Origin: Candidatus Nomurabacteria bacterium | Lineage (GTDB): Bacteria > Patescibacteriota > Minisyncoccia > Phycocordibacterales > UBA9973 | Length of the DNA: 16,679 bases | Reading direction: 5' to 3' | Assembly (NCBI GenBank): GCA_943354205.1 | Contig: CALRBJ010000007.1 | Span: forward strand, 1 to 16,679 | Shown here: in pieces, positions 7,131 to 12,381 of the stretch | Position numbering within the stretch: position 1 is the stretch's first letter | How the letters are laid out: each line of letters starts with the position of its first letter | The notes under the pieces: generated by a model | What the model saw: only the letters and a program-made list of their open reading frames with translations | Database searches by the model: none | Told to the model about the DNA's origin: nothing | Made by a program: the position numbers and the translations under genes

Positions 7131-7159
7131 ATTATACACTGCTTTTAAAAAAGTGTTAA
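7131..7159 (-). promoter_or_regulatory. Promoter of the wzy-like/murJ operon
   Basis: The minus strand has TTAACA at 7154-7159, a 17-base spacer and TATAAT at 7131-7136. The -35 box overlaps the leuS stop codon. The predicted start, near 7124, lies one or two bases before the ATG at 7122, so the mRNA is leaderless or nearly so. A GAGGA sequence lies between the -10 box and the ATG and could serve a longer transcript read through from leuS. Confidence 0.75.
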
Positions 7160-9009
7160 ATGATGATGTTTAAAATCCGCCCCGCCACATAAATGACCTT
7201 TTTAGGCTCCTCTCCTGATAGCCACTTGGCGATGACTGGGTCGGCAAAAGCGATTTTCTTGGCTTCTTCCTCGGTCATATCTTTGGATACTTTCATTTCC
7301 GAGCGGACCTTGCCGTTTACCTGAATGCCGATAACCACCTCGTCCTCTATCACTTTCGACTCGTCATATTTTGGCCACGATGACAAATGTATAGATTCTT
7401 TTTCTCCCAATTCATGCCAAAGTTCCTCGGTGATGTGCGGAGCAAAAGGCGCGAGAATCTGGAGGAATTTTTTGAAATCCTCTTTTGAAATATTTTCTGC
7501 TTTTTCCATTTCGTTTACACAGATCATCATCGTAGAAATCGCTGTATTGAAAGAAAATTTTTCAATGTCTTCGGTGACTTTTTTGATCGTCTTTTCGAGA
7601 ATCTGGTCCCCACCTACAGCAAGGTCTAACCTCGCCGCAAGACGCCAAACTCTTTCCAAAAATCTGTACGCGCCGACGATACTATTTGAATTCCAGGCCA
7701 TACTTTGATCAAATGGTCCCATAAACATTTCGTATACGCGCAAAGTGTCTGCGCCGAATGTTTTGACTATATCATCAGGGTTTACCACCTTTTCTGGATT
7801 ACGCTTCCCCATTTTGGTGCCATCTTCAGCAAGGATAACTCCCTGGTTGTGCAATTCTTTAAACGGCTCATCGGTGGGGACTATTCCTAAATCAAATAGA
7901 AACTTATGCCAAAAACGTGCGTAGAGCAAATGCCCGGTCGCGTGTTCCGCTCCGCCCACATACACATTCACCTCTTTCCAATAATTTATTTCTTTTTCAT
8001 CGGCCAAATTATTTTTATTTTTCGGGTCCATGTAGCGCAAGTAGTACCAAGAGCTTGCGGCCCAACCCGGCATGGTGTTGGTTTCGTAGCCTTTCTTGAC
8101 CCAAGATTCTACGCCTGCCAAAGGCCCTTCGCCTGTACCTGTTGGCTCATATGATTTTACTTTTGGAAGCTCCAGCGGCAATTCATTTTCGGACAAAGTT
8201 GAAATGCTACCATCGGCATTGTGAACGATAGGTATCGGCTCGCCCCAGTATCTTTGCCGAGCAAAAACTGCATCCCGCATTTTGTAAGTGACTTTTCCAT
8301 TTATTTCTTCGCGCCCGATCCAGTTGCGCTGTATTTCTTTTATGTGTTCCGGCCAGTCTAATTTGTCCAATCCTTCGAGCAATCTGTCCGCATATTCGGT
8401 AATTTTCAAAAACCACTGGCGCATTTTTTTCTTTTCCACCGGATGATTGCCACGCTCGGAAACGGGATTGCCTTTTGCATCTTCTATTATTTCATCGTTG
8501 GCGAGAACCGTGCCGAGCGCAGGACACCAATTCACTTCCGAATCTTTTTCATAGGCTAAGCCTTTCTCGTACAATTTCAAAAAAATCCACTGTGTCCATT
8601 TGTAGTATTCCGGATCGGTCGTATTTACTTCGCGCGACCAATCAAAAGAAAAGCCAATCTTGTCGAGTTGGGAACGAAAAGTTTTCACATTTTCTTTGAC
8701 CGCTTTTTCAGGGTTTATATTGTGCTCAAGCGCGTATTGCTCGGCAGGCAAACCGAAAGCATCATAGCCCATTGGGTGAAGCACATTCCATCCCTCCATC
8801 CTTTTCTTGCGAGCGTAGACATCGCTACCAATATATCCGCGGGGATGACCAACATGGAGACCTACGCCAGACGGATACGGGAACATGTCTAAAACATAGA
8901 AAGGTTTTTTGTCTTTTGCTTCCGTAGAAAACAAAGTTTTATAAATTTCTTTCTTGCTCCACTCGCCCTGCCAATGCTTTTCAATTTTACTGTGATTATA
9001 TTCTTTCAT
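7156..9009 (-). CDS. leuS: Leucyl-tRNA synthetase lacking the CP1 editing domain
   Basis: The enzyme charges tRNA-Leu with leucine. The class I Rossmann core is complete: a HIGH-type motif (HVGH in PYPSGVGLHVGHPRGY), the LeuRS signature NVLHPMGYDAFGLPAEQYA, RQRYWGEPIP, a KMSKS-region motif reading KMGKR (399-403), the anticodon-binding helices, and the C-terminal domain (IQVNGKVRSEM ... GRILNIII). It has only 617 residues against the usual 800-870. The gap is exact: IQRNWIGREE (to residue 235) runs straight into INGKVTYKMRDAVFARQRYWG. The roughly 190-residue CP1 editing domain is therefore absent without a frameshift. The zinc-type insert has also lost most cysteines. The start at 9009 (MKEYNHSKIEKHWQ) overlaps the upstream stop as TAATG, implying translational coupling; an earlier in-frame ATG at 9039 is unlikely. 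Confidence 0.95.
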   Translation of the reverse strand: MKEYNHSKIEKHWQGEWSKKEIYKTLFSTEAKDKKPFYVLDMFPYPSGVGLHVGHPRGYIGSDVYARKKRMEGWNVLHPMGYDAFGLPAEQYALEHNINPEKAVKENVKTFRSQLDKIGFSFDWSREVNTTDPEYYKWTQWIFLKLYEKGLAYEKDSEVNWCPALGTVLANDEIIEDAKGNPVSERGNHPVEKKKMRQWFLKITEYADRLLEGLDKLDWPEHIKEIQRNWIGREEINGKVTYKMRDAVFARQRYWGEPIPIVHNADGSISTLSENELPLELPKVKSYEPTGTGEGPLAGVESWVKKGYETNTMPGWAASSWYYLRYMDPKNKNNLADEKEINYWKEVNVYVGGAEHATGHLLYARFWHKFLFDLGIVPTDEPFKELHNQGVILAEDGTKMGKRNPEKVVNPDDIVKTFGADTLRVYEMFMGPFDQSMAWNSNSIVGAYRFLERVWRLAARLDLAVGGDQILEKTIKKVTEDIEKFSFNTAISTMMICVNEMEKAENISKEDFKKFLQILAPFAPHITEELWHELGEKESIHLSSWPKYDESKVIEDEVVIGIQVNGKVRSEMKVSKDMTEEEAKKIAFADPVIAKWLSGEEPKKVIYVAGRILNIII

Positions 9010-9569
9010 TATTCCTTGAATTTTCTGACACCGATCCATACCAGCGCGGCGAGAGCGGCGCCCAAAACTAGCACGCGTACGATATCGTGCATATCGCTCC
9101 AGTAGCGCGCCGCGCCGATGATGAGCGAGATGACTCCGCCGAAAGACAGTCCGAGAGAGACGACGGAAATCGCCGAGAGCGATGCGCCGACAGCAAGCGC
9201 GAGCACCCCGAGCGAGACCAACATAATGAAGACATTCCTATTGTAGACACTATGCGCGTAATCAAAATTTTTCTGGCAAGTATATGTCGGATTACACCAG
9301 CCGGAGACTTCGAGAGTGGCAGGCACCGCAGGAGTTTTGCCTTTCAAATCGCGCGGAGCGGTGTTTTCGGTCCACATTCCGCCATCGGCGACGCAGGAAT
9401 TCTTTTCATAATATTGCTTGTTGTAAACCTCCGGTGAACAGAAAGAATTGAAATCTGGAGTTTTATAAAGTAGAGAAATCGTATAGTTAAAAAATAGATT
9501 GAGCACGACGATGATGGCCAAAATCACCGCCCATTTTATGATTTTCTTGTTCTTGTTTGTATTTTCCAT
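9009..9569 (-). CDS. Four-cysteine membrane protein, function unknown
   Basis: The 186-residue protein begins with a short Lys/Asn-rich stretch and a membrane segment (about residues 13-35). An exposed region with four cysteines (44, 59, 92, 98) follows, then three closely spaced hydrophobic segments (about 112-135, 137-155 and 163-181) and a basic end (VRKFKE). The cysteines could form two disulfides in an extracytoplasmic domain, or a metal site if cytosolic; the sequence alone does not decide. I do not recognise a family. Its stop codon overlaps the leuS ATG by one base, so it is in an operon with leuS and coupled to it in translation. An extended -10 box at 9576-9584 would start transcription on the ATG itself. 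Confidence 0.8.
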   Translation of the reverse strand: MENTNKNKKIIKWAVILAIIVVLNLFFNYTISLLYKTPDFNSFCSPEVYNKQYYEKNSCVADGGMWTENTAPRDLKGKTPAVPATLEVSGWCNPTYTCQKNFDYAHSVYNRNVFIMLVSLGVLALAVGASLSAISVVSLGLSFGGVISLIIGAARYWSDMHDIVRVLVLGAALAALVWIGVRKFKE

Positions 9570-9575
9570 CTGTTA

Positions 9576-9584
9576 AATCTAACA
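9576..9584 (-). promoter_or_regulatory. Extended -10 promoter of the membrane protein/leuS pair
   Basis: The minus strand reads TGTTAGATT; the hexamer TAGATT matches TATAAT in four positions. It lies six bases before the ATG at 9569, so the expected start falls on the start codon. It sits directly after the ncRNA terminator T tract, which suggests a separate transcript. Confidence 0.45.
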
Positions 9585-9599
9585 TAAAAAAGCGAAAAT

Positions 9600-9627
9600 A
9601 AAAAAGGGGTTCCCCGAAGAGAACCCC
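9600..9627 (-). terminator. Intrinsic terminator of the ncRNA (or attenuator before the leuS pair)
   Basis: On the minus strand GGGGTTC pairs with GAACCCC (9606-9612 and 9621-9627) around an eight-base loop TCTTCGGG, followed by six T and then ATTTT. This is a strong rho-independent terminator. It would also stop ychF read-through. Confidence 0.88.
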
Positions 9628-9768
9628 ATCTATGAAAAGCGACATTCGTCGCGGCTGCTTTCAAATAGCACCCGCCCTAGTTTTTTAAACAAGATGACCT
9701 TTTAACACCTAAAGCGTCAAATTCTTTTAGGGCAGGGTGCCATTACCCATAACTATGAAAGAAAAACT
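9600..9768 (-). ncRNA. Candidate structured non-coding RNA, about 169 nt
   Basis: The stretch between ychF and the leuS pair has a promoter at one end and an intrinsic terminator at the other, with no plausible coding frame. The minus-strand transcript would fold into a long rod. An outer stem is formed by CUUUCAUAG and CUAUUUGAAAG. The central stem pairs GCACCC-U-GCCCUA (9728-9740) with UAGGGCGGGUGC (9668-9679), about 12 pairs with one bulge. An inner stem pairs UGAC-G-CUUU with AAAGGUCA. A second hairpin GCGAC-GAAU-GUCGC follows, then the terminator. A long bulged rod of this size recalls 6S RNA in general shape, but I cannot match its conserved sequence. It could instead be a leader of the leuS pair, because the terminator lies about 30 bases before that start codon. 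Confidence 0.65.
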
Positions 9769-9774
9769 ACATTA

Positions 9775-9802
9775 AGTCTACACCCTCCAAAATCCCTGTC
9801 AA
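9775..9802 (-). promoter_or_regulatory. Promoter of the candidate ncRNA
   Basis: The minus strand has a perfect TTGACA (9797-9802), a 16-base spacer and TAGACT (9775-9780), giving a start near 9768. The -35 box begins immediately after the ychF stop codon (9803-9805), with no base between. Confidence 0.6.
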
Positions 9803-10621
9803 CTAGATTCTAAACTCAATCACATCACCATCTTTCACTATGTATTCCTTGCCTTCAGTGCGGACTTTGCCACGAGCGCGAGCTTCGGCATAGGAGCCGG
9901 CATCGAGCAGGTCTTTCCAAAAGACCACTTCAGCACGGATAAATTTGTCTTTGAAATCATTGTGTATGGCCGCGCCGGCGACGGGCGCTGTGCTCCCCTT
10001 TTTTATGGTCCAAGCCCGAGTTTCGTCTTCACCAGTGGTAAAGTATGTTTCCAAACCCAGTAGTTTGTAGGCTGCGCTGATCAGATCGTCGAGGCCAGTG
10101 CCAAATATAGGATCCACTTCTATATATTCGCCAGGAAGTTTTGGGATGATTTCGCGCATGTTCTTTTCGCTCGCTTCCGAAGAATTGAGCACATAGAGAG
10201 TGGGCTTTTTTATGCCAGCTTGCTCCAATTCAAAATTTATAACTTCAATATCGAAAAGTGGATCCACGCGGTCGTTCACATGGATTATGTCTTTGTCTTC
10301 AAAAATGCGAACCACTTCGATGATAGCATCCACCTCTTTTATATTGGCCAAGAATTTATTGCCGAGGCCGGCGCCCTCGGAAGCGCCTTTTACCAATCCT
10401 GCAATATCTACAAATTCCACGACAGCGGGAATAGTCTTTTTTGATTTCGAAAATTCCGATAATTTTTCCACGCGCTCGTCCGGCACGGGCACGATGCCGA
10501 CCGAGGGGTCGATAGTGCAAAAGGGATAATTCTCCGCTGGCACGCCTTTTTTGGTCAGCGCGTTGAAAAGCGTGGACTTCCCCACATTTGGCAAACCTAC
10601 AATTCCGATAGAAAGCTTCAT
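9803..10621 (-). CDS. ychF: YchF/OLA1-family ATPase, shortened form lacking the helical domain
   Basis: The Obg-related P-loop protein YchF binds ribosomes and hydrolyses ATP in preference to GTP. G1 GLPNVGKST (8-16), DPSVG, G3 DIAGLVKGASEGAGLGN, the ATP-specifying fourth motif NSSE (NxxE) and the C-terminal TGS domain ending EGKEYIVKDGDVIEFRI are all present. Length is 272 residues against about 363 in E. coli. The text passes from DIEVINFELEQAG straight to IKKPTLYVLN, so the roughly 80-residue coiled-coil/helical domain is gone. The segment around the fifth motif is also shortened. The frame is intact, so this is a reduced protein rather than a broken gene. The ATG at 10619-10621 follows the upstream stop by one base (TAGTATG), so the two genes are probably co-translated. 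Confidence 0.93.
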   Translation of the reverse strand: MKLSIGIVGLPNVGKSTLFNALTKKGVPAENYPFCTIDPSVGIVPVPDERVEKLSEFSKSKKTIPAVVEFVDIAGLVKGASEGAGLGNKFLANIKEVDAIIEVVRIFEDKDIIHVNDRVDPLFDIEVINFELEQAGIKKPTLYVLNSSEASEKNMREIIPKLPGEYIEVDPIFGTGLDDLISAAYKLLGLETYFTTGEDETRAWTIKKGSTAPVAGAAIHNDFKDKFIRAEVVFWKDLLDAGSYAEARARGKVRTEGKEYIVKDGDVIEFRI

Positions 10622-10622
10622 A

Positions 10623-10926
10623 CTATTTTTGCATTAAATGCATGAGAGGTTCGAGCGCTTCGCGGTGCTTGGCGATTTCGGCTTTGTATTTGCCCATGAC
10701 CATCACACTCGCATACATTTCATTCATGCCGGCTTTTTTCTTTTCTTCGATTTCAGTTTGGATTTTTTTCAAAAGGGCAGAGACTTCCGGGTCGGCCTCG
10801 AGCTTTTTCAAGCTCTCTGCTAATTGCGGATTTTTTTTCTAATTCCTCCGCTATACGCTCGGCATCCACAGCAGAAGTGCCTTTCATGCGCAACGCTGTT
10901 TTAGTTATAAATTTCTTGAATCCCAT
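10623..10926 (-). CDS. CPR-type small helical protein, frame broken at an A8 run
   Basis: Two frames together make one sensible protein. The ATG at 10924-10926 gives MGFKKFITKTALRMKG and onward to EELEK. After the run of eight A (10831-10838, minus strand) the sense frame shifts and continues NPQLAESLKKLEADPEVSA to a final LMHLMQK. Removing one A restores a continuous 100-residue helical protein; as given, the first frame stops soon after the run. The repeated pattern (LEKNPQLAESLKKLEADPEVSALLKKI) and the MYASVMVMGKYKAEI segment recall small uncharacterised proteins often seen in Parcubacteria (memory only). The cause may be a homopolymer read error, a real mutation, or slippage during transcription. 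It lies one base before ychF and has a good promoter. Function is unknown. Confidence 0.7.
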
Positions 10927-10935
10927 AGTGGTATG

Positions 10936-10964
10936 ACTATAGCAAAAATTTGTTTATAATCCAA
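10936..10964 (-). promoter_or_regulatory. Promoter of the small-protein/ychF operon
   Basis: The minus strand has TTGGAT (10959-10964), a 17-base spacer and TATAGT (10936-10941) with the extended TGC. The start near 10929 leaves about three bases before the ATG at 10926. Its -35 box overlaps the -10 box of the divergent glycosylase promoter. Confidence 0.6.
10955..10960 (+). promoter_or_regulatory. -10 box of the uracil-DNA glycosylase promoter (leaderless)
   Basis: A perfect TATAAT lies six bases before the ATG at 10967, so transcription should begin at the start codon. A partial -35 match, ATGACT at 10933-10938, lies 16 bases upstream inside the -10 region of the opposite promoter. The two divergent promoters therefore overlap and may exclude one another. 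Confidence 0.55.
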
Positions 10965-10966
10965 TC

Positions 10967-11542
10967 ATGACTAAAGCAGAGGAATTGGCGAAAATACATA
11001 TGAGTTGGCTGGCAAAATGCCAATGCAAACTAAAGAAAACGGCGCTTCGCGGAGTGCCGGGCGATGGCAATGCGGAAGCCGAAATTGTACTTATCGGCGA
11101 GGCCCCTGGTAAAAAAGAAGACGAGGGTGGTCGGCCTTTTATCGGCGCAGCCGGAAAATTTTTAGCTGAAATGCTCGAGAGTGTGAAAATGAAGCGCGAG
11201 GATATTTACATCACAAACATCGTAAAATACCGCCCTCCGGAAAATCGCGACCCGACGCCGGAAGAAAAAGATGCTTGCCGAGAGTGGCTTCACGAAGAAT
11301 TAAAATTGATCAATCCAAAACTCATCGTATTTTTGGGCCGGCATTCGATGAACGACTTTTTCCCAGATTTAAAAATCTCCGATGCGCACGGTAAACTCAT
11401 CATTAAAAAGTTTATCAAAATCCCAACCAGTCACTTTCTGCCCCTCTACCATCCGGCCGCCGCGCTCTACAACGGGAGCATGAGAGACATTTTGATAGAA
11501 GACTTCAAAAAAATTCCACTGATATTAAAGAAAATAAAATAA
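10967..11542 (+). CDS. Family 4-like uracil-DNA glycosylase with altered Fe-S cysteines
   Basis: The 191-residue enzyme should remove uracil from DNA in base-excision repair. Motif 1, GEAPGKKEDEGGRPFIGAAG (44-63), and motif 2, YHPAAALYNG (162-165 for HPAA), are those of family 4/UDGa proteins; the ITN-VKxRPPENRDPTPEE block is also characteristic. Family 4 enzymes usually hold a [4Fe-4S] cluster through four cysteines, two in an N-terminal CxxCxL, one in VKCRPP and one about 16 residues later. Here the N-terminal pair is CQCKL (Cys18, Cys20, spacing changed), VKCRPP reads VKYRPP (Tyr88), and Cys104 is kept. The cluster may be lost or bound differently. The -10 box supports the ATG at 10967. 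It converges on the 11560 gene and shares a terminator with it. Confidence 0.9.
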   Translation: MTKAEELAKIHMSWLAKCQCKLKKTALRGVPGDGNAEAEIVLIGEAPGKKEDEGGRPFIGAAGKFLAEMLESVKMKREDIYITNIVKYRPPENRDPTPEEKDACREWLHEELKLINPKLIVFLGRHSMNDFFPDLKISDAHGKLIIKKFIKIPTSHFLPLYHPAAALYNGSMRDILIEDFKKIPLILKKIK

Positions 11543-11560
11543 CCCACCAAAGTGGCGGGT
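11525..11560 (-). terminator. Shared intrinsic terminator between convergent genes
   Basis: The minus strand transcript forms ACCCGCC/GGUGGGU (11542-11560, seven pairs including one G-U, loop ACUUU). A U-rich tail (UAUUUUAUUUUCUUU) lies inside the end of the glycosylase gene. The hairpin begins within the minus gene's TGA and ends within the plus gene's TAA. On the plus strand the same hairpin has a mismatch and only a delayed T run, so it should work best for the minus gene. Confidence 0.7.
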
Positions 11561-12327
11561 CATGTAGTTGCTTTTTCAAATTCACTTTTGCTGAAAAAAA
11601 TTCGAAGCTCTGCTGGGGTAGATTTTTGGACAAAAAAACCTCTTTCCTGCAAGATATTTTTTGCCCTCTCGATATTGGTCAAATCATCGAAAGTAAAACG
11701 GCCAAAAGTGTGCTCTGTCAAAACCTTGTGAGAATGGAAATCTTCATTGTGAAAATCTGCGACACCATTTACTCTGGATACTGTCGTACCTCTCTTTATC
11801 CCAAATTTTTTCAAGATCTCTATGGCGTCTTTCATCACTTTTATTTGCTCCGGATGAGCAGACAGCCCCAAGCCTTTGGTAGAGAGAATAAAATTTTGAA
11901 CTTCTTGGCTCACCTCTGTTTTCTCTTTTCCAACTTCCGGAACTGGCAATGGTTTCAACTCTTCCACATCCACCTCCTTTGAATTCTTGAACTCTTCGAA
12001 TAGCGCAAGGTCGAAAGGTAGGGATTCTTGCCAATTTACACGAATTTTCAAAAGCACTCTTTCTTCTCCTTCTATATATTTCAAAGATGGAGAAATCCAT
12101 TCTTGGTCGAAAAGAATTCGATAAAATTGATAAGCGCGATTGGAATTGGGGAAAACAAAGATAGCATTTTTGTAACCCTTGCCGTTTTCAATCATGAATT
12201 CATTTTCCGAAAGCCAAGATTTCTGCCTTGAGATGAAAATCCATTTTTGAAAATACTTTTGGGTTAAAAAGTAAATAACCGCGATGACAAAGTCATCGAG
12301 ATTTTGAAACTCTTTTTTGGTTTGCAT
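11560..12327 (-). CDS. Unrecognised 255-residue cytosolic protein
   Basis: I do not recognise a family. The N-terminal part (about 1-115) is a mixed alpha/beta domain with aromatic-rich strands (FLTQKYFQKWIFISRQKSWL, NAIFVFPNSNRAYQFYRILF). A Pro/Glu/Lys-rich linker (about 118-142, ELKPLPVPEVGKEKTE) leads to a C-terminal domain with amphipathic helices (PEQIKVMKDAIEILKKFGIK, NIERAKNILQERGFFVQK) and a His-rich stretch (DFHNEDFHSHKVLTEHTFGRF). There is no signal peptide or membrane segment. The two-domain shape with a linker could suit a nucleic-acid or regulatory protein, but no motif proves this. It has its own promoter and a terminator, so it is expressed alone. Confidence 0.8.
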   Translation of the reverse strand: MQTKKEFQNLDDFVIAVIYFLTQKYFQKWIFISRQKSWLSENEFMIENGKGYKNAIFVFPNSNRAYQFYRILFDQEWISPSLKYIEGEERVLLKIRVNWQESLPFDLALFEEFKNSKEVDVEELKPLPVPEVGKEKTEVSQEVQNFILSTKGLGLSAHPEQIKVMKDAIEILKKFGIKRGTTVSRVNGVADFHNEDFHSHKVLTEHTFGRFTFDDLTNIERAKNILQERGFFVQKSTPAELRIFFSKSEFEKATT

Positions 12328-12347
12328 TGTAATGTAGTTTGAGCGCT

Positions 12348-12376
12348 ATCCTACAGACAAAAAAGTGCGAAGTCAA
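12348..12376 (-). promoter_or_regulatory. Promoter of the 255-residue protein gene
   Basis: The minus strand has TTGACT (12371-12376), a 17-base spacer and TAGGAT (12348-12353). The start near 12341 gives a leader of about 14 bases before the ATG at 12327. No Shine-Dalgarno sequence is visible in it. Confidence 0.6.
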
Positions 12377-12381
12377 CCGGA

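Noticed and set aside
7123..7131. TTG start at 7131 for the Wzy/WaaL-like gene.
   Set aside because: It touches the -10 box, so it would not be in the mRNA; the ATG at 7122 is the natural start.
9010..9039. Earlier leuS start at 9039 (MDRCQKIQGI).
   Set aside because: It lies inside the coding end of the upstream gene; the ATG at 9009 begins the usual LeuRS N-terminus and overlaps the upstream stop as TAATG.
9087..9437. Long plus-strand frame opposite the four-cysteine membrane protein.
   Set aside because: Its composition is rich in Arg, Asp and Glu from antisense reading of hydrophobic codons; the minus frame has membrane segments and a coupled neighbour.
9640..9665. SRP RNA, suggested by the fragment AAGCAGCC in the candidate ncRNA.
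   Set aside because: The GGAA tetraloop and the symmetric and asymmetric loops of domain IV are absent; the eight-base match is probably chance.
9600..9768. T-box riboswitch controlling leuS.
   Set aside because: There is no AGGGUGGNACCGCG consensus, no specifier loop that I can see, and the terminator arms do not pair with any T-box-like segment.
9600..9768. tmRNA.
   Set aside because: No tRNA-like ends, no CCA and no tag reading frame are present.
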